Origin: an uncultured Faecalibacterium sp.
GTDB lineage: Bacteria > Bacillota > Clostridia > Oscillospirales > Ruminococcaceae
NCBI GenBank assembly: GCA_934561555.1
Contig: CAKTGQ010000002.1
Span: forward strand, 124,001 to 188,000
Length of the DNA stretch: 64,000 nucleotides
Direction of reading: 5' to 3'
Position numbers and translations under genes: made by a program. Positions 23,699 to 31,121 of this stretch are shown here, piece after piece (position 1 is the stretch's first letter; the number at the start of each line of letters is the position of its first letter). A model generated the notes under the pieces. That model made no database searches. It was not told where the DNA came from and saw nothing but the letters and a program-made list of their open reading frames with translations.

Positions 23699-24697
23699 TT
23701 AGTTGGCGGCAGCGGTGGCAGAGTAGCTGGACACGCTCTCAATGCGCACCATGTACTGCTCCACCAGACGCTCGGCGGCACGCATACCCTTCCAGCCCAC
23801 AGAGGCGCGCTGGTTCAGCGGGTCGTCGCCGTAGCCCAGCTGCTTGACGATATGCTCAAGGCCGCCGCCCTCCAGCTCGGTCACGCCGTAGGCGTGGGCA
23901 CCCAGCACCAGCGTGCCGAACACTGCCAGACCCGCCGGGCAGGTATCGTCCTTCCAGATCTTGGCCTCGCTGGTCTCGATAAAGCGGATGTTGCCCAGCT
24001 TGCCGATCTCGCCGCGGAACATGGTATCGGGGTCGGCGTACTTGTGCACCTCCATGAACTCCTTGCAGGTCTTGAGGTCGTAGGCTGCGTAGGGGTGGAT
24101 AATGGCAACGTAGCTGTCGCCGATGGGGTCAGCGTTCATCGCACCCAGCTGCGCCGCTGCCTGAAAGAACAGCTTGGGGGTCAGGGTGCAGCTCTTGTCC
24201 AGCGCCTTGCGGCTGGTAACGGCGGTCTCGGCACCGTCTGCGCCCAGCTTCGGGGCGTAGATGACATTGGTGCCGCCCGCCAGCACATCGCGGGTGATGC
24301 TGTCCATGGTGCGGCCGGCCTGACTTGCCAGCACGCGGGTGGCCTGCACCACGTTGTTGTCGATAGCGGTCATCTGCAGCACATCGGTCAGCGGGGTCCA
24401 GCCGCCGTACTGGTGCAGGTCGCTGGTGATGCTGGTCACGTTCAGTGCCTGACCGTTGGGGGTAACGCCCTCGGTCAGCGGGGTGCTGGCCTTGGGCAGG
24501 CTGTCGTACTTGCGGAACTCGATGGTCTTGCCGCCGTTCTGGGGCACAGGGTAGTAGTCCGCAAACTGGTCGTGCACAAGGCGCGGCTCTGCCTGATCGA
24601 TCAGGCGCTTCTCGTAAAAGGTCTTCATCTCCACCGACATGGTGCCGGTGGTGTTGGTCTGTGCGTCCGCAAACAGCTGGATATTAAAATTCATCAT
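23699..24697 (-). CDS. N4-gp56 family major capsid protein
   Basis: A 332-residue major capsid protein of the N4-gp56 type: TFYEKRLIDQAEPRLVHDQF near the start, KTIEFRKYDSLP, the LTEGVTPNG loop near residue 75, a helical spine around residues 115-135 (RVLASQAGRTMDSITRDVLA) and a C-terminal TLVLGAHAYGV. The N-terminus reads MMNFNIQLFADAQ. Residues 3-10 match the Prp protease site known from ribosomal protein L27 (LNLQFFA, cut after the Phe), so the mature coat probably begins at Ala10. The likely protease is the fusion protein encoded just upstream. Confidence 0.9.
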   Translation of the reverse strand: MMNFNIQLFADAQTNTTGTMSVEMKTFYEKRLIDQAEPRLVHDQFADYYPVPQNGGKTIEFRKYDSLPKASTPLTEGVTPNGQALNVTSITSDLHQYGGWTPLTDVLQMTAIDNNVVQATRVLASQAGRTMDSITRDVLAGGTNVIYAPKLGADGAETAVTSRKALDKSCTLTPKLFFQAAAQLGAMNADPIGDSYVAIIHPYAAYDLKTCKEFMEVHKYADPDTMFRGEIGKLGNIRFIETSEAKIWKDDTCPAGLAVFGTLVLGAHAYGVTELEGGGLEHIVKQLGYGDDPLNQRASVGWKGMRAAERLVEQYMVRIESVSSYSATAAAN

Positions 24698-24721
24698 GCT
24701 TTTTTCCTTTCTCCTGTCGGG

Positions 24722-25648
24722 TCAAAGTTCAATTTGTGCACCGTGCAGCACACGGCGCTCCAAGGCCTCCCGCTGGGCGCGGGTCATGGCGGCTACGTCC
24801 GGCCGTACCGAAGCGGCAGCGCCGGGGCGCAGGCCGTTTTCCAGCGGACGCGCGGCGCGCTGCTGCACCCGCTCCACAACCCCCTGTTCCACGGTCTGTG
24901 CCGTGGTGCGCAGGGCATCCTCGTAGTGAGCAAGGCGGTAGGCGTCCTGCACCCGCATGCCGGGCAGCTGCATCAGGCGGCGCATCTCCGGGTTCTTCAG
25001 CTCTGCTTTCAGGTCAAAACCCGGCTGGCTGCGGCGCATGGCCGCTTCCTCTGCCGCCCACCGGGCGTGCAGACCGCGTACCGTGTTTTCTACCGGCAGC
25101 GGCAGGGGCGGCAGCACCGGGCGCTCCGGCTGTGCAGGTGTTTCCGGTTGCTTCTCCGGCTCTGCCGGAGTCTGCCGGGGCGCTTCCGGCTGCGGGGCGG
25201 GGGCTTCCGGCTTCAGCGTGCCCGCAGCCACCGCCTGCCGGGTCTGCTCCGGGCTCAGTGCGGGGGCAGCTTCGCCTTCCGCAAACAGCTGCAGGTCCAT
25301 CATGCTCTGCTGCCCGCTGCGGCTCACATCCGCAAAGCGCAGGTTATCCGGGTAGCGCTCTGCCAGCAGGGTAAAGCCTGCCTTGGCCAGCTCAAATGCG
25401 CCCTGCACCCACGGCGCTACCGGTGCCTGTGCCGCCACCGCAAGGCGCGGGCCCTCTGGCTCGTCCCAAGCATCGCTGCGGGCGCTCTCCTCCCCTGCCA
25501 GCAGGTACACCAGCGCCTGCATCAGGGTGCTTGCACCGGCGCATACGATATCCTGCCCGGCGGGCGCGTAGCCCGCGTGACCGGCGGCTTCCAGCCGCAG
25601 GCTCAGCCCCTTGGGGCCGTCCAGCTCGCTGTAACATACCTTGATCAT
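24722..25648 (-). CDS. Prp-type protease fused to phage scaffold
   Basis: A 308-residue fusion. Residues 1-108 are a Prp domain (cysteine protease that trims ribosomal protein L27): GHAGYAPAGQDIVCAGAS holds the catalytic His24 and Cys36. Residues 116-126, MMDLQLFAEGE, carry a Prp cleavage site with the cut expected after Phe122. Residues 124-308 look like a scaffold: Pro/Glu-rich linker, a charged coiled coil (LHARWAAEEAAMRRSQPGF onward) and a C-terminal TRAQREALERRVLHGAQI typical of N4-gp56 phage scaffolds. The gene lies between portal and capsid, the usual scaffold/protease position. An internal start at Met116 has no good ribosome site. Self-release of the scaffold and coat trimming by one enzyme is the inferred role. 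Confidence 0.82.
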   Translation of the reverse strand: MIKVCYSELDGPKGLSLRLEAAGHAGYAPAGQDIVCAGASTLMQALVYLLAGEESARSDAWDEPEGPRLAVAAQAPVAPWVQGAFELAKAGFTLLAERYPDNLRFADVSRSGQQSMMDLQLFAEGEAAPALSPEQTRQAVAAGTLKPEAPAPQPEAPRQTPAEPEKQPETPAQPERPVLPPLPLPVENTVRGLHARWAAEEAAMRRSQPGFDLKAELKNPEMRRLMQLPGMRVQDAYRLAHYEDALRTTAQTVEQGVVERVQQRAARPLENGLRPGAAASVRPDVAAMTRAQREALERRVLHGAQIEL

Positions 25649-25649
25649 C

Positions 25650-27434
25650 TCACTTCACCTCCTTTCCGTTCCAGTTCATGGCGCGGGCAGCCGCCGCCAC
25701 CGGCAGCTGTGCCGTCAGACCGGCAGTGTCCTGCGCCGCTTGGGTGCCGCCGGGCTGCTGTGCAAGAGCGGCAGAAAGTCTTGCCATCTGCCCTTGCAGC
25801 TGCACCAGCTGCTGCGCCAGCGTGCCGTTCTGCCGCACCCGGGCGCGCACCTTTTCCACCCCTTCAAAGTCCATCATTTCCAGCGCCGCAAGAGCCGCGT
25901 CCGCGTTCGCCGGTGCAAAAAATCCCAGCTGGTAGCACTCCTTGGCGGTCTCGTTCTGGGACAGGCGGCTGAAGGTGCTCTTTTTGGCAGCGCTGACCAC
26001 GATGTCAAAGACAGGCTCCCGACTGCCCAGCTCCACCCCGCCCACGGCGGGCACGGGCTTTGCGCGCAGCCCCTGCGCCGAGAAGGGTACGAACTCGCTC
26101 TCGCCGCGCTGGCCGGTGATGCGGAACACCCGCTGCTCATCGTAGAACTGCCGCATCAGCTCAATAATGAGATAGCACTGCTTTGCAAAGGCGCGGTAGG
26201 CGCTCTTGAGCATATCGCGGCTCAGCTTGCTGCCCGCCTCCTGCAGGGCAGCGATGGCGCTGGCGGCGGTCACACCGCCGGTGGTGCCGCCCTGCGTCAG
26301 GTCGCGGTTTCCGCTGATCTCCTTCAGCTCCTCAATGCGGCTGTTGCGATAGCTCAGGCTGTTGCCCTGCAAGCCCGCCGTTTGCAGCGGACGGAAGCTG
26401 TCCTCGTTCAGGCGGCCCACAACGTGCACGATGTCCCGGCTCAGGTCGGCCAGCTCCTCCTCGTTCACCCCGGCGGTATCGCTGAGCACATACCGCTGGC
26501 GGGACGCCAGCAGCACGTTCTCGTCCATGGCGTGGTTCATCCGGTCAATGGCGTTCTGGCAGTCCTTCATCACATCGATGTAGCCGAACCCGGCAGGGGA
26601 ATCCTCCTCCACAAACAGCGGGTCGAACACAAAGGGGTACTTTCCGTGGTCGTACAGGCCGCGCGCCGCCAGCGCCGGGTCGTTCTGGCTGGCATACAGC
26701 ACCACGCCGTTGCACAGCTTGCAGTAATGCAGCCGCAATTTGCCGTTCTCGTCCGGGCGCTTATAGTACCAGTCCACCACCACGCTCTTGTTGGCGGTGG
26801 TCTGGCCGTCCTCGTGGATGTACCGGGGCACGTCCACCACACCGGCGGCGTGCCCTGCCAGCTGCGGATACTGCGCGGTCAGCCGGGCGGTGTCCTCAAG
26901 GCTGAGGTGGAACAGATCCGGCGAGTCCTGAATATCCTGCACGCCCGGCTCCCAGTAGAGCATGAGCAGGTTGACGCTGCGCACCGCAATGTCGCCCAGC
27001 CCGCCGCGCGCCGCCGGGTCCCAGAAGATGCCGGTAACGCCGGTGCCCTGCTTGAGCTTGCGCCACCAGACATCGCTGTACACCTGCTCGTAATCCGCCT
27101 GTTCCAGCACCACCGGCAGCACGCTGGAAAGCGCCTGCGCCGTGGCCTGATCGTCTGCCGCCCGGGGCAGCACCATGGGCTCGGGGTAGTTGTCCATGGC
27201 ATCGGCGTGCTTGTTGGCGATGCTGTTGAACAGCCACCCGCTGGAGGGCTGCGCCTTGCCGGGCATCAGCGGGTCGCGGTAGTTTTTCCAGTGTCCCATG
27301 CGGAACCACAGCTCGTTGTCGATCAGGCGCTTGTCCAGCGCCGCCTTGCCCGCCTTGTAGCGTTGCAGCGTCTGCAAGGCAGCCGCCGCCTCTGCCGCGC
27401 CGATGGGCAGGGCTTCTGCTCTTGTATCTTCCAT
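25650..27434 (-). CDS. Phage portal protein
   Basis: A 594-residue portal protein, the dodecameric ring through which DNA enters the head. It shows the pattern of P22-like portals from Firmicute phages: DNELWFRMGHWKNYRDPLMPG near the start, WLFNSIANKHADAMDN, WDPAARGGLGDIAVRSVN, a RMNHAMDENVLLASRQRYVL helix and the GGTTGGVTAASAIAALQEAGSK loop. The C-terminal 90 residues are an Ala- and Gln-rich crown. It follows the large terminase by 16 bp and ends one base before the start of the protease-scaffold gene, whose ribosome site lies inside the portal's last codons. Confidence 0.88.
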   Translation of the reverse strand: MEDTRAEALPIGAAEAAAALQTLQRYKAGKAALDKRLIDNELWFRMGHWKNYRDPLMPGKAQPSSGWLFNSIANKHADAMDNYPEPMVLPRAADDQATAQALSSVLPVVLEQADYEQVYSDVWWRKLKQGTGVTGIFWDPAARGGLGDIAVRSVNLLMLYWEPGVQDIQDSPDLFHLSLEDTARLTAQYPQLAGHAAGVVDVPRYIHEDGQTTANKSVVVDWYYKRPDENGKLRLHYCKLCNGVVLYASQNDPALAARGLYDHGKYPFVFDPLFVEEDSPAGFGYIDVMKDCQNAIDRMNHAMDENVLLASRQRYVLSDTAGVNEEELADLSRDIVHVVGRLNEDSFRPLQTAGLQGNSLSYRNSRIEELKEISGNRDLTQGGTTGGVTAASAIAALQEAGSKLSRDMLKSAYRAFAKQCYLIIELMRQFYDEQRVFRITGQRGESEFVPFSAQGLRAKPVPAVGGVELGSREPVFDIVVSAAKKSTFSRLSQNETAKECYQLGFFAPANADAALAALEMMDFEGVEKVRARVRQNGTLAQQLVQLQGQMARLSAALAQQPGGTQAAQDTAGLTAQLPVAAAARAMNWNGKEVK

Positions 27435-27450
27435 AATCTTTCCTTTCTTT

Positions 27451-28896
27451 TCAAATGCGGTAGAACCGCGCCTGCCGGTGCAGCTCCAGCGGGTCGTCCG
27501 GCCTTGGCGGCGCGGCAGAGGCCTCGGGCGGGCTGATGGGGTGCTCCATCAGCACATAGCGGCACTCGTCGTAGATGTGATCCTCCTGCCGGGTGTCGAT
27601 ATCCTCCACATTGCTCTCGTCGTACACAAGGTTCGGCAGGGTGCGGATGAAGTGCTTGCAGCTGCTGAACACCTGCAGCATTGGCCGCCCGTCCGGCGCG
27701 AACCGCAGCCGGTAGTGGAACTGCATCTTGCCTGCCAGCCGGGTGTGGTCCCCGGGCTGCCAGCGCAGAAAATGCGGGCTGCGCTCCATCATGGCCGCAA
27801 TACTCTCGCCCCGGCTCTCGTCAAAGATGGCGGGGTCTGCCACCCCATGGATCACCCTGCCCCGCAGCAGCGGATCGTTCTGCTCGGCCTCCCGGATGCG
27901 CTTGGCCTGCTCCACCGGGTCAATGCGCAGACCCTCGTTGGGGCGTCCGGTGCAGCCGTACAGCTCCTTAATGCGGTACAGCCGCCCCTCCTCGTCCACC
28001 GCATACCACCCCACCGAAAAAGGCTTGGAAAAGCCGAAGTCGTACCCGCGCCAGATGGGCCAGTGCTTGGGGATGGCAAAGGGCGCGATAACGTGGGTCC
28101 AGCGCTGATCCTGATAATGCGCCGGGTCGTTGCGCCATTCGGTAAACACCTGCCCGGAAAAGCTGTCCCAGCTGCCGTAGAGCAGCGCCTGCTTTTCCGC
28201 CTCCGGCAGGCTGGCAAGGCTTGCCAGATACCCGGGGTCGTTGGCCAGCAGGGCGGGGTTATCGAACACGCTGGACGGGATGAACACCCGCGCCCGCTCC
28301 ATCTGCTGGTCGGTGCCGTCCGGCAGGCGCACCGTGACGGTTTCCACAATGGGGGTGCCGGGCGGGGCGGGGGTGATGAACCGCGCCTTCACCCAGCCGT
28401 GGCCGATGCCGCCGGGGTTGGTGGTGGCACGCATATACACCCGGGTGCCCGGCCCGGTGGGGCGGTTGCGGCTCATCATGTAGCTGTACTCGTCCCACTC
28501 AAAGTGGGTCAGCTCGTCAAAGCCGATAAAATCGTAGGCTTTGCCCTGATAGTTGGTGCGGTCCTTGGTGTACTGCATGGAGCCGAACCAGATCTTTGCC
28601 CCGCTGGGAAACACCCATACATGGGAGGTGGCGTTGTACTGCGCCTCCGGGAACGCCCGGCGGTAGTACATCTGGCTCTTGTCCACAAGGTCGGAAAGCT
28701 GCGGGTAGGTCTTGCGCAGGATCAGCGCCCGGTAATGCGGGATGTGCACCTGCCGCAGTGCTTCGATCAGCAGTGCATCGCTCTTGCCGCCGCCCGCCGC
28801 GCCGCCGTACAGCGCCTCCGGCTCCGGTCTGCGCATAAATTCCAGCTGCCGGGGCTGCGGCTTCCACACGATGACTGCCCGCTCTGCTCTGTTCAT
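27451..28896 (-). CDS. Phage terminase large subunit
   Basis: A 481-residue DNA-packaging motor. The ATPase domain has Walker A GGAAGGGKSD at residues 31-40, LILRKTYPQL, and Walker B-like FIGFDELTHF near 135, followed by SRNRPTGP and TTNPGG coupling motifs. The nuclease domain has GYDFGFSKPF with a metal-binding Asp and HGVADPAIFD later. Terminase_6-type folds use this order. It starts at 28896 after AGGAGG, overlapping the stop of the preceding gene by 4 bases; longer frames have no ribosome site. Confidence 0.92.
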   Translation of the reverse strand: MNRAERAVIVWKPQPRQLEFMRRPEPEALYGGAAGGGKSDALLIEALRQVHIPHYRALILRKTYPQLSDLVDKSQMYYRRAFPEAQYNATSHVWVFPSGAKIWFGSMQYTKDRTNYQGKAYDFIGFDELTHFEWDEYSYMMSRNRPTGPGTRVYMRATTNPGGIGHGWVKARFITPAPPGTPIVETVTVRLPDGTDQQMERARVFIPSSVFDNPALLANDPGYLASLASLPEAEKQALLYGSWDSFSGQVFTEWRNDPAHYQDQRWTHVIAPFAIPKHWPIWRGYDFGFSKPFSVGWYAVDEEGRLYRIKELYGCTGRPNEGLRIDPVEQAKRIREAEQNDPLLRGRVIHGVADPAIFDESRGESIAAMMERSPHFLRWQPGDHTRLAGKMQFHYRLRFAPDGRPMLQVFSSCKHFIRTLPNLVYDESNVEDIDTRQEDHIYDECRYVLMEHPISPPEASAAPPRPDDPLELHRQARFYRI

Positions 28897-29180
28897 GCTT
28901 TTTCCTCCTGTTCCACCGGCGGCAGCAGCACCACGCCGCACTCTGTTCCTTCCAGCTCTGTGCCCTGATCATTCAGGGTCTTTACCACGCCCGCCAGATC
29001 CTTGAGCACGGCGGTGGCCTCCTTCAGCCCCTTCATCATCCCGGGGTCGGGGGTGTTCTCCCGCCGGGCGGCTTTCTGCCGCTCGTTCAGCTCCTTCACC
29101 TCCTGCGCCAGCAGGGTGCTCAGGGTGTCGGCGGCGCGGTTCAGGCTCTTCAGCCCGGCGGCGGGCTTTGTCTGCCCCAT
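28893..29180 (-). CDS. Putative phage terminase small subunit
   Basis: A 95-residue charged helical protein that begins MGQTKPAAGLKSLNRAADTL and continues with LLAQEVKELNERQKAARRE, GMMKGLKEATAVLKDLAGVVK and an acidic end. No helix-turn-helix is evident. It is the first gene of the module and directly precedes the large terminase with an ATGA overlap, the standard place for a small terminase. That position is the main reason for the call. The start follows AAGGAGG; a longer frame to 29246 is unsupported. Confidence 0.55.
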   Translation of the reverse strand: MGQTKPAAGLKSLNRAADTLSTLLAQEVKELNERQKAARRENTPDPGMMKGLKEATAVLKDLAGVVKTLNDQGTELEGTECGVVLLPPVEQEEKA

Positions 29181-29807
29181 GATGTTCTTCCTCCTTTCGT
29201 CCGGTGTCCCGGGCTCTGTACACAGGATATCACCCGCCCGCCGCATCCGACAGTGTGCACTTTCGCAGGGTCATTTGGTATTTTTATGAAAGCATTATCC
29301 AAACAGTATATTTTTTATTTTCAAGGCGCAACGCAGCTGCGTCAGTTTTATCTTTCCGGCTGGTGCGGCGCGCAGAAAACGTCCGCTCGTATTTCGGGCA
29401 CCTCCCACAAAAACGTTCGCTGCGCCCCGCCCGCCCTATCACTATAAAGGTACAGTGCTGCCGTGCCCCAAGGCCGCAGCACCGTCCCCGCCCGGGGAGC
29501 AGAACTTTTCTCGACCTGTGTTGTTTTTCCCGCCCAGCAAGAGTGTATAAAAGGCGTTTTCTTTCCGCTGCGTAGTATCCCTGAAAATATCTTTCAAGAA
29601 ATGTATCGCCCATTTTCGCGCTTTTTTAGCAGTCATGCAACATTCGGTCATGTTCAAGGGTGTTTTTTTACATACCTGCATCATATTTGTATGTTGGTTG
29701 CAACGGCATGAAAAATTGTGATAATTCGTGAAAAGATTTTGTAACCTTTGGTCCGCTTTTGTAGAAACGTAACAAAACATTTGCACCAATCTTGTGAACT
29801 TATTCTC
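29181..29807. other. Intergenic region between phage module and mgl
   Basis: No gene, RNA or repeat is supported in these 627 bases. The left part must hold the promoter of the phage module, but no convincing pair of boxes was seen. The part from 29630 to 29800 is AT-rich and may serve as an upstream element for mglB. Confidence 0.5.
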
Positions 29808-29837
29808 TTGCGGAACACCCCCATACAAGGGTATAAT
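29808..29837 (+). promoter_or_regulatory. mglB promoter
   Basis: -35 TTGCGG (29808-29813), 18-bp spacer, -10 TATAAT (29832-29837). Confidence 0.6.
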
Positions 29838-29850
29838 ACTGTCAGGGATT

Positions 29851-29877
29851 ACGGACGCATGCGACAAATGCGTCTGT
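29851..29877 (+). promoter_or_regulatory. Inverted repeat in mglB leader
   Basis: ACGGACGCAT pairs with ATGCGTCTGT (one G-T pair) across a 7-base loop, starting about 7 bases after the predicted transcription start. It could be a repressor operator or a 5' stabilising hairpin. Confidence 0.5.
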
Positions 29878-29915
29878 GAATATGCTGTGATACACAAATG
29901 AAGGAGATTACTGTT

Positions 29916-30959
29916 ATGAAAATGATTTCTCGTCGCGACTTCCTGAAGGCTTCTGCCGTTGTGGGCGCTACCGCTGCTATGACCGCTTGCGGCGGTTCTT
30001 CCTCCAGCACCGCTGCTTCCAGCGTTGCATCTTCCACCGCTGCTTCTGCCGCTGCTACCAACGGCTCCGCCAACATCGGCGTTTGCATCTATCAGTTTGC
30101 TGATAACTTCATGACCCTGTACCGCTCCGATCTGGAAGGCTACCTGAAGGACATGGGCTACTCCGTCACCATCATGGACGGCAAGAACGACCAGAACACC
30201 CAGACCGAGCAGATCAACACCTTCCTGCAGCAGGGCGTGGACGTGCTGGTCATCAACCCCGTCCAGACCACTTCCGCTCAGACCATCGTTGACACCGTTT
30301 CTCCCTCCGGCACTCCCATCGTGTTCATCAACCGTGAGCCCGAGGAGAGCGTTCTGGATTCCTACAAGGGCAAGTGCTGCTACGTTGGTGCTGACGCACG
30401 TCAGTCCGGTACTTATCAGGGCGAGCTGATCCTCGAGACCGAGACCCAGGGCGATATCAACGGCGACGGCAAGGTCACCTACATCATGTGCAAGGGCGAC
30501 CCCGAGAACATCGACGCTCAGTACCGCACCGAGTTCTCCATCAAGGCTCTGACCGATGCCGGCAAGGAAGTTGAGTGCCTGTACGAGTACCTGGACAACT
30601 GGGATCAGACCACCGCTCAGCAGGACGTTGCAAACGCTCTGTCTCAGTACGGCGACAAGATCGAAGTCGTCTTCTGCAACAACGACGCAATGGCACTGGG
30701 CGCTCTGCAGTCCATCCAGCAGGCTGGCCGCACCGTTGGCAAGGACGTCTACCTGGTCGGCGTCGATGCTCTGGTAGAGGCTGTGCAGAACGTTGTCGAT
30801 GGCAACATGACCGGTACCGTTCTGAACGACGACGTGGGTCAGGCTACCAAGGCTGCCGAGGCTACCAAGCTGTTCGTTGACGGCAAGGACGTGGAGAAGT
30901 ACTACTGGGTCGACTACGTCAAGGTCACCAAGGACAACGCTGCTCAGTACCTGAAGTAA
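29916..30959 (+). CDS. mglB: Galactose-type ABC substrate-binding lipoprotein
   Basis: A 347-residue periplasmic-binding protein type 1. The N-terminus has a twin-arginine-like SRRDFLKAS followed by the lipobox MTAC, so the mature protein is a lipid-anchored surface protein after Cys near residue 26; a Ser/Ala-rich linker follows. The ligand domain matches galactose/glucose-binding MglB, including a calcium-binding loop DINGDGKVTY near residue 190, a FCNNDAMALGA motif and VYLVGVDAL. It is the first gene of mglBAC, which imports galactose or methyl-galactosides. A hairpin between mglB and mglA probably keeps more mglB mRNA. ATG 29916 follows AAGGAG. Confidence 0.92.
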   Translation: MKMISRRDFLKASAVVGATAAMTACGGSSSSTAASSVASSTAASAAATNGSANIGVCIYQFADNFMTLYRSDLEGYLKDMGYSVTIMDGKNDQNTQTEQINTFLQQGVDVLVINPVQTTSAQTIVDTVSPSGTPIVFINREPEESVLDSYKGKCCYVGADARQSGTYQGELILETETQGDINGDGKVTYIMCKGDPENIDAQYRTEFSIKALTDAGKEVECLYEYLDNWDQTTAQQDVANALSQYGDKIEVVFCNNDAMALGALQSIQQAGRTVGKDVYLVGVDALVEAVQNVVDGNMTGTVLNDDVGQATKAAEATKLFVDGKDVEKYYWVDYVKVTKDNAAQYLK

Positions 30960-31028
30960 GACCAAAGTTTCCCTGAAAAGAATGCAAGGTGCGCAGCAGG
31001 CCTTAACGGCTTGAATGTAAGCTAAAAA

Positions 31029-31072
31029 GCGCGTGCGTGCGAGAAAACATCTCCACGCACGCGCCTTATTTT
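31029..31072 (+). terminator. mglB-mglA intergenic hairpin
   Basis: GCGCGTGCGTG, loop, CACGCACGCGC, then CTTATTTTA. A weak or partial terminator that could lower mglAC relative to mglB. Confidence 0.65.
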
Positions 31073-31121
31073 AGAAAAAAGCTGCCCGCCTGTAAACAAC
31101 CAAAAAGGAGGCTTTTGCGGA

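Larger units (their letters stand above)
19604..29180 (-). mobile_element. Phage head module (isolated, ten genes)
   Basis: Ten intact leftward genes in the order used by P22-like and N4-gp56-capsid short-tailed phages: small terminase-like, large terminase, portal, protease-scaffold, capsid, small protein, connector, tail hub-like, small protein, ejection-like protein. Gaps are short or overlapping. No integrase, repressor, replication, holin, endolysin or receptor-binding gene is present on either side, and no attachment repeats are seen. It begins 100 bp beyond tRNA-His. Codon use resembles the host and no frame is broken, which suggests long residence with selection. Confidence 0.85.

Noticed and set aside
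19604..29180. Calling the module a gene transfer agent
   Set aside because: Sequence alone cannot show packaging of host DNA, and tail genes are missing; kept only as a hypothesis in the findings.
29442..30965. Long minus-strand frame opposite mglB
   Set aside because: It mirrors mglB codons and lacks a start signal; the plus-strand gene has a promoter, ribosome site, lipobox and family motifs.
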